A stretch of DNA of 10,803 bases from Nitriliruptorales bacterium. GTDB taxonomy: Bacteria > Actinomycetota > Nitriliruptoria > Nitriliruptorales > Nitriliruptoraceae. The notes beneath the pieces are model-generated. The model was not told the DNA's origin, ran no database searches, and saw only the letters and a program-made list of their open reading frames with translations. Shown piece by piece: positions 1 to 8,463 of the stretch. The position numbers and the translations under genes are program-made. The stretch is taken from the NCBI GenBank assembly GCA_030835875.1, contig JAURQY010000004.1:1-10803 (forward strand), written 5' to 3'. Every line of letters starts with the position of its first letter. The first letter of the stretch is position 1.

Positions 1-460
1 ATCCGAGCACCGCGTGCACTGCACCCGACAGCGACGCGCCGCCGAGCAGCCCGAGCCGCGCGAGGTCGCCGCGGGTGCTCCCTGCAGCGAGCCCGACGAT
101 TGTCAGCGCCCCACCGACCGCGGCGACGGTCGTCACGACGAGCTGCGCGCGTCCGCCGTCCACGAGCAGCAGCGCCACCCGACCGCCGAGCAGCAGCGTC
201 GCGCCGAGCAGCCAGACGATGCGTGGGGGGAGCGGTCCGAGCGCCGTCGCGAGCAGCGGCGCGAGCGCGAGCGCCCCGAGTGCGGCGATCGCCAGCCCGA
301 CGGGGCCCGCGTCCATCGACTCGCCGAGGATGACGAGCAGGGACGGCAGCCAGGCGCGCAGCACCTCGAGGAGCAGGAAGCCGGCGGCCACAGCGCCGGC
401 GACGACGGCGAGGTCACGGCGGACGGCGGACGCCTTGCGTTCCTCCGTCACGTCGGCCAC
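1..460 (-). CDS. Multi-pass membrane protein, N-terminal part (runs off the left edge)
   Basis: A continuous minus-strand frame of 153 codons reads from a GTG at 460 to the window edge. An AGGAGG Shine-Dalgarno sequence at 466-471, five bases before the GTG, decides the start. The visible protein has a short charged cytoplasmic head (residues 1-16, TEERKASAVRRD). Strongly hydrophobic segments follow at about 17-36, 55-74, 81-100 and 106-127, and a fifth may begin near 135, so at least four membrane helices are present. The segment LLLEVLRAWLPSLLVILGES reminds me of actinobacterial membrane proteins that carry a C-terminal endonuclease/exonuclease/phosphatase domain. That domain would lie outside the window, so this is a guess; a major-facilitator-like transporter is the other possibility. 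The gene is transcribed away from the esterase operon. Real coding is likely because the frame gives a membrane topology and has a strong ribosome site. Confidence 0.7.
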   Translation of the reverse strand, partial: MADVTEERKASAVRRDLAVVAGAVAAGFLLLEVLRAWLPSLLVILGESMDAGPVGLAIAALGALALAPLLATALGPLPPRIVWLLGATLLLGGRVALLLVDGGRAQLVVTTVAAVGGALTIVGLAAGSTRGDLARLGLLGGASLSGAVHAVLG

Positions 461-465
461 TCCGC

Positions 466-471
466 CCTCCT
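466..471 (-). promoter_or_regulatory. Ribosome binding site deciding the GTG start at 460
   Basis: AGGAGG on the minus strand, five bases upstream of the GTG at 460-458. It is a full match to the anti-Shine-Dalgarno core and favours this GTG over the later in-frame GTG at codon 4. Confidence 0.7.
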
Positions 472-517
472 CTCCCGCACGCGCTCACCCGCGTCGCCGT
501 CGGGTGCACCACGGCCG

Positions 518-549
518 GTGAGCGTAGGCGTGGCGCTACGGTTGCTCAC
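518..549. repeat. Interrupted inverted repeat in a divergent intergenic region
   Basis: GTGAGC (518-523) pairs with GCTCAC (544-549). Inside it, GTAG (524-527) pairs with CTAC (536-539), with GGTT (540-543) left unpaired on one side. A third GCTCAC lies at 483-488, also inverted relative to 518-523. The element sits between the divergent membrane-protein gene (start 460) and esterase operon (start 589), where operators would be expected. It could be a repressor site or an mRNA 5' stem-loop. With such short arms in GC-rich DNA, chance is a serious alternative. Confidence 0.3.
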
Positions 550-588
550 GGAGGGTCGAGGACACGTCCTCGCAGGGGAGGGGCACGC

Positions 589-1380
589 ATGGACGCGATG
601 GTGGCGATCCCCGGCGCCGAGCCGTTCTCCGCCCGCGGCAGCGGCGCGCGCGGCGCGGTCGGCGTCGTCGTCGTGCACGGCTTCACGGCGAACCCGATCG
701 GCACGCGACCGCTCGGCCTGCGGCTTGCCGCGGAGGGCTACAGCGTCGAGGTCCCGCGGCTGCCAGGGCACGGCACCACCGTGCGCGACCTCGCCCGGAC
801 GCGCTACGCGGACTGGCGTGCGACCGTCGTCAACGCGGTCGGTGCGCTCGCACGCGGCTGCGACCACGTCGTGCTCGTCGGTCACTCGATGGGCGGCTCC
901 ATCGCGCTCGACCTCGCCGGCTCCGGCGAGCATCCGATCGCCGGCGTGGTGACGATCAACGCGCTCGTCCTCGACCGCACGGAGCTGCTCGCACGGGCCG
1001 CACCGCTGCTGCAGCACGTCGTCCCCTTCGTGCCGCGCGACGCGGCGGGGCTCCCGAGCGACGACCTCGCCAAGCCCGGCGTCGAGGAGCACGCCTACAC
1101 ATGGGTGTCCGCGCGCGCGGCACAGTCGTTCATCGGCGAGCTGCCGCGCATCCGCGACGGGCTCACCCGCGTCGCGGCGCCCGCGCTCGTCGTGACCTCG
1201 CCCGAGGACCACACGGTCGACCCGGCGAACGGGGATGCGATCGCCGAGGCGCTCGTCGGCGCGGCTCGTGTCGAGTGCTTCGCGACGCGCCGCAGCTACC
1301 ACGTCCCGCTGCTCGACTATGACGCCGAGGTGCTCGAGGACCGCATCGTCGCGTTCGTCGCCGACGTGACCGGCACGTGA
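589..1380 (+). CDS. Alpha/beta-hydrolase, Est30-like carboxylesterase/lipase
   Basis: A 263-residue cytoplasmic serine hydrolase, probably cleaving carboxylesters or monoacylglycerols. The oxyanion strand VVVVHGF lies at residues 26-32, the GHGTT loop at 60-64, and the nucleophile elbow GHSMGG has Ser100. The acid SPED gives Asp207 and the base SYHV gives His238. Their order and spacing match the Geobacillus Est30 family (HGF, GLSLGG, HDEM, SGHV), though the elbow here is GHSMGG, as in monoacylglycerol lipases. There is no signal peptide. The ATG at 589 has a GGGGAGGGG ribosome site at 575-583, five bases upstream. It is the first gene of a four-gene run; its TGA overlaps the next GTG by 4 bp. 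The substrate cannot be read from sequence. Neighbouring lipid-type genes fit a role in ester or acyl turnover, which is inference. Confidence 0.9.
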   Translation: MDAMVAIPGAEPFSARGSGARGAVGVVVVHGFTANPIGTRPLGLRLAAEGYSVEVPRLPGHGTTVRDLARTRYADWRATVVNAVGALARGCDHVVLVGHSMGGSIALDLAGSGEHPIAGVVTINALVLDRTELLARAAPLLQHVVPFVPRDAAGLPSDDLAKPGVEEHAYTWVSARAAQSFIGELPRIRDGLTRVAAPALVVTSPEDHTVDPANGDAIAEALVGAARVECFATRRSYHVPLLDYDAEVLEDRIVAFVADVTGT

Positions 1381-1853
1381 CCGACACGATCCTCGTCCGG
1401 GCGCCCGTCGGGGTCGTCTACCGGACCCTCACGGACCTCGACGGCTGGCCGCGCTGGCTCGCCGGATGTCGCAGCGTCCGTGTCCCGGCCGACTCGGCGC
1501 GGGGTGGTGTCGGTGCTGACGGTGCGCCGGGCGCGGTGTCGGACGCGGACGAGCACCTGCTCGTCCTCCCGCTCGGCCGGCGACGGTGGCGTCTCGGCGT
1601 GGCCGCCCACGCGTGGCGCCACGACCTCGGTGTGCGCTGGGACGTGCGCGGTGATGTCGTGCTCGCCGCCGAGTGGTGGCTCGAGGAACGGCGCGAGGGC
1701 ACGGTCGTGCACCACGTCGTGCACGGGACGCCGGTCGGACGGCGTGCCGAGCGACGTGTCCGTCGTCACCGGCGGGCGGTCATGCTGGCGCTGCAGGCGA
1801 TGAAGGACCATCTCGAGCTGGCCGTCGCGGTCGCCGCAGGGAGGGTGCCATGA
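1377..1853 (+). CDS. SRPBCC family (polyketide cyclase/dehydrase-like) protein
   Basis: A 158-residue protein of the START/Bet v1-like fold, which binds a hydrophobic ligand in a helix-grip cavity. The N-terminal strand and helix read VRAPVGVVYRTLTDLDGWPRWL (residues 7-28; strand, then APxxVYRTLTD helix, then WPRW), the usual opening of SRPBCC proteins. A strand-rich middle follows (about 60-118, including AEWWLEE at 98-104). The long amphipathic C-terminal helix carries RRVRRHRR and LQAMKDHLE (about 126-148). No catalytic motif is evident, so enzyme versus lipid carrier is open. The GTG start lies inside the upstream stop (GTGA at 1377-1380) and has no clear ribosome site of its own. Translation is probably coupled to the esterase, and its own stop overlaps the kinase start. 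Arg is abundant, as expected at this GC content. Confidence 0.82.
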   Translation: MTDTILVRAPVGVVYRTLTDLDGWPRWLAGCRSVRVPADSARGGVGADGAPGAVSDADEHLLVLPLGRRRWRLGVAAHAWRHDLGVRWDVRGDVVLAAEWWLEERREGTVVHHVVHGTPVGRRAERRVRRHRRAVMLALQAMKDHLELAVAVAAGRVP

Positions 1854-2836
1854 GCGTCGCCGGTTCCTCGGACGGTCGGGACGACGTGCTCGCCGTCGGC
1901 ATCGACGTCGGTGGCACGCACCTGCGGGCGGGGCGTGTCGGAGCGTCGGGCGTCGTCGGCCCGGTCCTTCGGCGACGCTCGGAGGTCGACGACGCGGACG
2001 CGCTGCTCGGTGCGCTCGTCGCCGTCCTCGAGGAGCTCGGCGAAGGGCCGGGTGCGGCGCTGCCGGTCGGCCTCGGGATGGCCGGGCTCGTCGACCGCGA
2101 GGGGCGGCTGCGCTACGGCCCCAACGTCGGCGTGCGGGAGGTGCCGCTCGCCGCGCTGCTGCGGGACGCGCTCGGCCCCGGCCGCGTCGTCCGCGTCGTC
2201 AACGACGCGTCGGCCGCCGTCGTCGGGGAGCACCGCGTCGGCGCGGCGCGGGGGCACGACGATGTCGTGCTGCTCACGCTCGGCACCGGGGTCGGTGGCG
2301 GGGTCGTCGTCGACGGCCGCCTCCTCGAGGGTGCGCACGGCTTCGCCGGGGAGCTCGGTCACCTGATCATCCACGCGGGTGGTCGTGATGCGCCGAGCGG
2401 CGTGCGCGGGACCGTCGAGGCGTACACGTCGGGCAGCGCGATCGCACGCGAGTCCGAGGAGGCCGTCGCGGCGGGCGTCGCGGACGCGCGGGCGCTCGAC
2501 GCGCCGGGCGTGCTCGCGGCGGCGACGACGGGGGAGCGCTGGGCGCTCGACGTCCTCGAACGGGTGGGCGTGCGGCTCGGCATCGCGATCGCCTCCATCG
2601 TGTCGGTGCTCGACCCGTCGATCGTCGTCGTCGGCGGCGGCGCGGGCGACGCCGCTGCGTCGTTCCTCCTCCCGCCCGCGCGCGACACGTTCGCCCGCGA
2701 CCTGATGGGCGCGGCGCACCGTCCGCTCGCCCCGATCGTCGCTGCCGAGCTCGGTGACGACGCCGGGCTCATCGGCGCCGGACTGCTCGCCGCGGACGCC
2801 GCGGCCGGCGCCGCCGTCGCGGGTGGCACCTCGTGA
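1850..2836 (+). CDS. ROK-family sugar kinase (probable glucokinase) lacking the zinc-site cysteines
   Basis: A 328-residue kinase that probably phosphorylates glucose or a related sugar at C6. The N-terminal phosphate-binding loop is GIDVGGTHLRAG (residues 17-28). NDA gives the catalytic Asp119. The ROK signature runs from LTLGTGVGGG (142-151) to GFAGELGH (164-171). The C-terminal VVVGGG is at 259-264. In typical ROK kinases the segment after GELGH is a CxCGxxGCxE zinc knuckle. Here residues 181-190 read APSGVRGTVE, so all three cysteines are replaced (A181, S183, T188), while His171 and Glu190 remain. The frame is intact on both sides, so this is not a sequencing shift. ATG at 1850 has GGGAGGG at 1839-1845 and overlaps the previous stop (ATGA). 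The downstream peptidase start overlaps its stop. Sugar specificity is inferred from family and context only. Confidence 0.88.
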   Translation: MSVAGSSDGRDDVLAVGIDVGGTHLRAGRVGASGVVGPVLRRRSEVDDADALLGALVAVLEELGEGPGAALPVGLGMAGLVDREGRLRYGPNVGVREVPLAALLRDALGPGRVVRVVNDASAAVVGEHRVGAARGHDDVVLLTLGTGVGGGVVVDGRLLEGAHGFAGELGHLIIHAGGRDAPSGVRGTVEAYTSGSAIARESEEAVAAGVADARALDAPGVLAAATTGERWALDVLERVGVRLGIAIASIVSVLDPSIVVVGGGAGDAAASFLLPPARDTFARDLMGAAHRPLAPIVAAELGDDAGLIGAGLLAADAAAGAAVAGGTS

Positions 2837-5037
2837 GCGGCGCCGACGCCGTCCGGGACTATCCGGTCCGCGCCGCCGTCACGCGGCGCTTCACACTCGG
2901 CGTGCCGCGTGACGTCGCGATCGTCGGGCCAGCCGGTGCGCGGACGATCCTCGCGCTGCGAAGCGACGCGGGCGACGACCCGGTCACCCACCTGTGGCGC
3001 ATCGACCCCGTGACGGGAGAGGAGGTCCGGCTGCTCGACGCGCGGGCGCTCGGTCGCGACGAGGCGGACCTGCCGGCCGAGGAGCGCGCACGTCGCGAGC
3101 GGGTGCGCGAGCAGGCCGGCGGCGTCACCGCCTACACCGTCGACCGCGCCGGACGACGTGTCGCCTGCGCGCTCGGCGGGCAGCTCGTCGTCGTCGACGT
3201 CACCTCCGCGGACGCGCGCGTGCTCGACCTCGACGTACCCGTGTTCGATCCACGCATCTCGCCCGACGGCAGCATGGTGGCGCTCCACCACGGCGACGGC
3301 GTGTCGGTCGTCGCGCTCGACGACGCGCGTCCCGCGCTGCGCCGGCTCGTCGAGGAGCCGGATGCCGTCTGGGGCCGGGCCGAGTTCGCCGCCGCCGAGG
3401 AGATGGGTCGGCAGCGCGGCATGTGGTGGTCGCCGTGCTCGACACGGCTCGCCGTCGCCCGCGTCGACGAGTCGATGGTCCGGCGTGCGCACCTCGCCGA
3501 CCCGTCACGCCCGGAGCGTGCCCCGACCGAGCTCGCCTATCCGTTCGCCGGCACGCCCAACGCGCAGGTCGGCCTCGCGGTCGTCGACGTCGCGACGGGC
3601 GCGCGCACCCTGCTCGACGTCGTGGGCGTGGCGGGGCAGGACGCCGAGTACCTCGCGCGGGTGAGCTGGGAGGTCGAACCGCTCCTCGTCGGCTGCCAGC
3701 CGCGCGACCAGCGGGCGCTGCACGTCCTCGCGCACGCGGACGGTTCGCTGCGCACGGTGCGCCGCATCGCCGCCGAGCCGTGGGTCGAGCTCGTCCCCGG
3801 TGCGCCCGCATGGCTCGGCGGGCTGCTCACCGTCGAGGACGTCGCCGGCGCGGACGGCATGCTCCGGCGCGCCCTCTGCCACGACGGCACCCCGCTGACC
3901 CCGACCGGCGTCGAGGTGCGTGCGCTGCTCGCCGTGCACCGGGGCACGGACGGGCGCTCCGGCGCGGTCGTGTGCGCCGTGTCGCACGACGACCCGACGT
4001 CGATCGACGTGGTCGTGGTGCGCGTCGGCGAGGACGCACCGTCGGACGTGCGCGTGTCCGCGCCGGGTGCTGGGCTCCACCATGCGGCGCTCGCGCTCGA
4101 CGCGGACGGTGACGTCGAGCTCGCCGTCCACCGCCGGGTCGACCTCGACCACGATGGCCCGACGTTCACGATCGGCGGCAGAGGCGTGCCCGAAGGACTC
4201 ACGCTCCGCTCCGTCGCGGAGCCCGTCGGGCTCACCGTCGACGTGCGCATGCTCGAGCTCGGCCCGCGGCGGCTGCGCGCCGCGCTCGTGCTGCCCGTCG
4301 GTGCCGCGGCCGACGGACCGCTCCCCGTCGTGCTCGACCCCTACGGCGGACCGCACGCGCAGCGTGTCCTCGCCGCGCGCGGCGCGTACCACGGCTCGCA
4401 GTGGCTCGCGGAGCAGGGCTTCGCGGTGCTCGTCATCGACGGACGGGGCACGCCGGGACGCGGCCCCGCGTTCGAGCACGCGGTGCACACCGACCTCGCG
4501 ACGCACGCGCTCGAGGACCAGATCGCGGGGCTCGACGCCGCCGCCGACATCGAGCCGCGGCTCGACCTGACCCGCGTCGGCATCCGCGGCTGGTCGTACG
4601 GCGGCACGCTCGCCACGCTCGCCGCGCTGCGTCGCCCCGACCGCATCCGCTGCGCGGTGGTCGGTGCGCCGGTGACCGACTGGCGGCTCTACGACACGCA
4701 CTACACCGAGCGCTACCTCGGCCATCCCGACGTCGACCCCGAGGCGTACGCACGCTCCGGTGTCGTGCACGCCGACGGCACGCTCGTCGGACCGGATCCG
4801 GGAGCGGAGGACGCGCCGCACGCGGAGCTCCTCGTCGTGCACGGGCTCGCCGACGACAACGTGCTCGCCGCGCACAGCCTGCGGCTCACCGAGGCGCTCC
4901 ACGCAGCCGGACGACCGTTCACGTTCCTGCCGCTGACCTCGGCCACCCACATGGCTTCGGACCCGCAGGTCGCGGCACGGCTGCTCGAGGTCCAGGCGCG
5001 GTTCCTGCAGCGCGGCCTCGGCATCGGCGCCGCCTGA
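2833..5037 (+). CDS. S9 family dipeptidyl-peptidase IV-like / prolyl oligopeptidase
   Basis: A 734-residue serine peptidase that removes N-terminal dipeptides or cuts short peptides, often after Pro or Ala. Residues 1 to about 460 form the beta-propeller (DPPIV N-terminal domain). It includes AAEEMGRQRGMWWSP (187-201), whose Glu pair (189-190) corresponds to the substrate N-terminus anchor of DPP IV. The hydrolase domain follows, with DPYGGPH (502-508; Tyr504 is the oxyanion tyrosine), RGTPGRGPAFE, and GWSYGG with nucleophile Ser588. Asp674 lies in HGLADDNV and His706 in ATHM. All catalytic residues are present and the length is normal for bacterial S9B enzymes. No signal peptide or anchor is seen, so a cytoplasmic location is inferred. 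GTG at 2833 overlaps the kinase stop (GTGA). It is the last gene of the operon, ending 4 bases before a convergent gene. Confidence 0.92.
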   Translation: MSGADAVRDYPVRAAVTRRFTLGVPRDVAIVGPAGARTILALRSDAGDDPVTHLWRIDPVTGEEVRLLDARALGRDEADLPAEERARRERVREQAGGVTAYTVDRAGRRVACALGGQLVVVDVTSADARVLDLDVPVFDPRISPDGSMVALHHGDGVSVVALDDARPALRRLVEEPDAVWGRAEFAAAEEMGRQRGMWWSPCSTRLAVARVDESMVRRAHLADPSRPERAPTELAYPFAGTPNAQVGLAVVDVATGARTLLDVVGVAGQDAEYLARVSWEVEPLLVGCQPRDQRALHVLAHADGSLRTVRRIAAEPWVELVPGAPAWLGGLLTVEDVAGADGMLRRALCHDGTPLTPTGVEVRALLAVHRGTDGRSGAVVCAVSHDDPTSIDVVVVRVGEDAPSDVRVSAPGAGLHHAALALDADGDVELAVHRRVDLDHDGPTFTIGGRGVPEGLTLRSVAEPVGLTVDVRMLELGPRRLRAALVLPVGAAADGPLPVVLDPYGGPHAQRVLAARGAYHGSQWLAEQGFAVLVIDGRGTPGRGPAFEHAVHTDLATHALEDQIAGLDAAADIEPRLDLTRVGIRGWSYGGTLATLAALRRPDRIRCAVVGAPVTDWRLYDTHYTERYLGHPDVDPEAYARSGVVHADGTLVGPDPGAEDAPHAELLVVHGLADDNVLAAHSLRLTEALHAAGRPFTFLPLTSATHMASDPQVAARLLEVQARFLQRGLGIGAA

Positions 5038-5041
5038 CGCG

Positions 5042-5521
5042 TCAGCGCAGTGGGCCGCGCCGTCCGTCCATGCCACCCATGCCGCCGTCGCCGTCCTGCG
5101 CGCGGCGGCCGAGCAGGTAGATGCCGACGCCGACCCCGACGAGCGCGAGCACCGGGCTGACGCGCGCGACACCGCTGAGCACGAGCAGTCCGACGAGCAG
5201 GAGCGCGATCGGGCGCGCGGCGCCCATCAGCCGTTCGGTCGTGAGCGGAGAGGACGCCGACGAACCCGACGCGCGCTGCTCGCGGGTGCGCGCCTCGCGG
5301 GTGCGGCGGCGGCGCGCCTCCGCGCGGGAGCGGGCCGCGTCGGCGATGGCGTCCATGTTGTCGGCGAGGGCACGGACCGCGACGTCCGCCTGGTCGTCGG
5401 GGACGGTCACGACGATGCCCTCACGGGTCCGGCGGGCGTCCGGCGTCAGGTTGGCGCGCTGGAGCACCTGGACGAGCACCGTCGCCTGCTCCTGCGGCCA
5501 CGTCCCGAGGTCCTTGGCCAC
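5042..5521 (-). CDS. Small two-helix membrane protein of unknown function
   Basis: I do not recognise this gene. From GTG at 5521 it encodes 159 residues. An N-terminal soluble part (about 1-60) reads as helix, VVTVPDD strand, helix, and looks like a small alpha/beta module. A long Arg/Glu-rich helix follows (62-84, many R and A, possibly coiled coil), then a Ser-rich linker (85-94). Two membrane segments, PIALLLVGLLVLSGVA (104-119) and SPVLALVGVGVGIYLL (122-137), are separated by only a few residues. The tail is rich in Gly, Asp and Arg. No signal peptide is seen; the soluble part is probably cytoplasmic. The open frame extends further upstream, but that part lies antisense to the acyltransferase gene, so I place the start in the divergent gap; in-frame GTG codons nearer 5588 are alternatives. 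The ribosome site is weak. A clear membrane hairpin supports a real gene. Confidence 0.65.
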   Translation of the reverse strand: MAKDLGTWPQEQATVLVQVLQRANLTPDARRTREGIVVTVPDDQADVAVRALADNMDAIADAARSRAEARRRRTREARTREQRASGSSASSPLTTERLMGAARPIALLLVGLLVLSGVARVSPVLALVGVGVGIYLLGRRAQDGDGGMGGMDGRRGPLR

Positions 5522-5569
5522 GTCATCCGTCCCGGATCGGTCCCACGCCGACCCTCGACGCGCCTGGCC

Positions 5570-5576
5570 TAGGCTA
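5570..5576. promoter_or_regulatory. Possible bidirectional promoter: overlapping -10-like boxes
   Basis: TAGGCT (5570-5575, +) and TAGCCT (5576-5571, -) overlap in the palindrome GCCTAGGC (5567-5574). Both fit the actinobacterial TAnnnT -10 form. Start sites would fall about 30 bases before the acyltransferase GTG (5615) and about 40 before the membrane-protein GTG (5521). No convincing -35 box is seen on either side. Confidence 0.35.
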
Positions 5577-5603
5577 CCGACGGTCACGGTGTCGAGGTCG
5601 ACC

Positions 5604-5610
5604 GGGAGGG
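5604..5610 (+). promoter_or_regulatory. Ribosome binding site deciding the GTG start at 5615
   Basis: GGGAGGG ends four bases before GTG at 5615. The in-frame ATG at 5624 would be 13 bases away, too far, so the GTG is preferred. Confidence 0.55.
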
Positions 5611-5614
5611 CTGT

Positions 5615-6382
5615 GTGGGTCGGATGTCCGCAGCGCCGGCGCTCTACCGGGTCCTTCGTGCGACGCTGCCGACCGTCGTCATGCCCTACTTCAAGGTAAC
5701 CATCGAGGGTCTCGAGCACGTGCCCGAGCGTGGTGCGGCGATCGTGGCGGGCAACCACCTGTCGTTCATCGACTCGTTCGTGCTCGCGCTGTGCCTCCCT
5801 CGCCCGCTCTTCTACCTCGGCAAGTCCGACTACTGGGAGTCGGCGCGGACACGGTGGCTCGTCGCCGGTGCCGGCGTCGTCCCCGTCTACCGGGACGGCG
5901 GCGACAAGGGGGAGGGGAGCCTGCGCGCCGGTGTGCGGCTCCTCGATCGTGGCCAGCTCCTCGGCATCTACCCCGAGGGGACGCGCAGCCCCGACGGCCG
6001 GCTCTACCGCGGCAAGACCGGACCGGTCCGCATGGCGCTCGAGGCCGGCGTCCCCATCGTCCCCTTCGGCATCATCGGCTCGGACGTCGCGATGCCGCAG
6101 GACCGCAAGGTGATCCGCCGCGCGCCGATCACGCTCCGGTTCGGCCGCCCGATCGACCTGTCCCGCTACCACGACCGGCGCACCGACCCGCTGGTGCTCC
6201 GCTCCGCGACCGACGAGCTGATGTACGAGATCATGCTGCTGTCGGGGCAGGAGTACGTCGACGAGTACGCGTCGCACGTGAAGTCGGGTGCGGTCGACCT
6301 CAGCGAGGAGCTCGGTGCGGACGGGCAGGACGCGGACGGGTCGCGCCGGGGTGACGTGGACCCGGACGCCTCAGCCGGCTGA
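5615..6382 (+). CDS. PlsC-type 1-acyl-glycerol-3-phosphate acyltransferase family protein
   Basis: A 255-residue lysophospholipid acyltransferase. Family members move an acyl chain to the sn-2 position of lysophosphatidate to make phosphatidate at the inner membrane face. All family blocks are present: the catalytic NHLSFID HX4D motif (His48, Asp53), the YRDGG segment (92-96), the phosphate-binding IYPEGTRSPDG (118-128) and VPIVPFGI (146-153). The first about 30 residues are moderately hydrophobic (LYRVLRATLPTVVMPYF) and may lie on the membrane. The last about 30 are acidic and rich in Asp and Gly, beyond the usual domain, and probably disordered. Start choice rests on GGGAGGG at 5604-5610. 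It is divergent from the small membrane-protein gene and overlaps the convergent msrB stop by 12 bp. Actinobacteria carry several paralogues, so the exact acceptor is uncertain. Confidence 0.9.
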   Translation: MGRMSAAPALYRVLRATLPTVVMPYFKVTIEGLEHVPERGAAIVAGNHLSFIDSFVLALCLPRPLFYLGKSDYWESARTRWLVAGAGVVPVYRDGGDKGEGSLRAGVRLLDRGQLLGIYPEGTRSPDGRLYRGKTGPVRMALEAGVPIVPFGIIGSDVAMPQDRKVIRRAPITLRFGRPIDLSRYHDRRTDPLVLRSATDELMYEIMLLSGQEYVDEYASHVKSGAVDLSEELGADGQDADGSRRGDVDPDASAG

Positions 6383-6807
6383 CCGGTCCGTCGGCGCATC
6401 GCTGCGTTCGAGGTCGATCGACAGCGAGTTGATGCAGTAGCGCAGGCCCGTCGGCTGGTCGGGCGCGTCGTCGAACACGTGACCCAGATGCCCGTCGCAG
6501 CGTGCGCATCGGACCTCGGTGCGCACCATGCCGTGCGAGCGGTCGACGTGCTCGACGACCGCGCCCTCGGTGAGCGGTGTGAAGAAGCTCGGCCAGCCGC
6601 AGTGCGCGTCGAACTTCGTGTCCGAGCGGAACAGCGCCGCGCCGCAGCCGGCGCAGCGGTAGGTCCCGTCCGCCGTCTCGTCCCAGTAGGCGCCGGTGAA
6701 CGGACGTTCCGTCCCGGCCTCGCGCAGCACGTGGAAGGCGGCGGGCGTGAGGCGTGCGCGCCACTCCTCGTCGCTCAGCTCGATGCGGTCGCCGTCGGTC
6801 CCGTCGC

Positions 6808-6811
<4 letters not shown>
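6371..6811 (-). CDS. msrB: Peptide-methionine (R)-S-oxide reductase MsrB
   Basis: A 146-residue MsrB, which reduces the R-form of methionine sulfoxide in proteins using thioredoxin. Structural zinc is held by two CxxC pairs, Cys53/Cys56 (CAGC) and Cys102/Cys105 (CARC). The catalytic cysteine is Cys126 in RYCINS. Cys71 in CGWPSF sits where the resolving cysteine occurs in two-cysteine MsrB enzymes. GHLGHVF (107-113) and FTGAYW (38-43) are also typical. The length is that of a free-standing domain with no MsrA fusion and no signal peptide, so it is cytoplasmic. The ATG at 6811 overlaps the glpK stop (ATGA on the minus strand). GGAGG lies only one base before the ATG, too close for normal initiation, so coupled re-initiation from glpK is likely. 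The 3' end overlaps the acyltransferase gene by 12 bp. Confidence 0.95.
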
Positions 6812-8316
<1,505 letters not shown>

Positions 8317-8342
8317 GGCGGACCCCCGGTGCGAGGATGGTG

Positions 8343-8363
8343 ACGGTCGTTCGGGCGGACCGT
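8343..8363. repeat. Inverted repeat in the glpK-pfkA divergent gap
   Basis: ACGGTC (8343-8348) and GACCGT (8358-8363) form a perfect 6-bp inverted repeat around a 9-base centre, 27 to 47 bases upstream of the glpK ATG. It could be an operator for glpK or a stem-loop in its 5' leader. Short arms make chance plausible. Confidence 0.3.
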
Positions 8364-8375
8364 GCCGGAGGGCCC

Positions 8376-8404
8376 ACGGTAGGTCAGGGGCAGGTCGTTA
8401 GCAT
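8376..8404. promoter_or_regulatory. Candidate divergent -10 boxes for glpK and pfkA
   Basis: TACCGT on the minus strand (8381-8376) and TAGCAT on the plus strand (8399-8404) fit TAnnnT and would give 5' leaders of about 50 bases to glpK (8316) and pfkA (8464). No good -35 hexamer accompanies either, so these are positional guesses in an otherwise GC-rich 147-bp gap. Confidence 0.25.
8381..8396. repeat. AGGTC direct repeat, 11-bp spacing
   Basis: AGGTC occurs at 8381-8385 and 8392-8396, one helical turn apart, in the glpK-pfkA gap between candidate -10 boxes. The spacing suits a tandem regulator site, but the units are only 5 bp. Confidence 0.22.
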
Positions 8405-8463
8405 GACGACCCGACGGCGACGCGCACGACGATGCGCATGGCGACATGAGGACGGACGCGGCG

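Noticed and set aside
14..952. 312-codon plus-strand frame at the left end
   Set aside because: It reads as Arg/Pro/Glu low-complexity sequence and crosses the membrane-protein gene, the ribosome site and the esterase start, so it is a shadow frame.
2386..2420. Frameshift as cause of the missing ROK cysteines
   Set aside because: Flanking GELGH, Glu190 and YTSGSA are in the same frame and at normal spacing, so point substitutions, not a shift, explain the loss.
3505..5172. 555-codon open frame antisense to the peptidase gene
   Set aside because: Composition is Arg/Ala/Asp-rich with no domain pattern, while the plus strand carries all S9 catalytic motifs. Long antisense frames are expected in DNA of this GC content.
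5522..6277. Upstream extension of the small membrane-protein frame to 411 codons
   Set aside because: The extra part lies antisense to the acyltransferase HX4D and EGTRS coding and has no recognisable fold; start placed in the gap instead.
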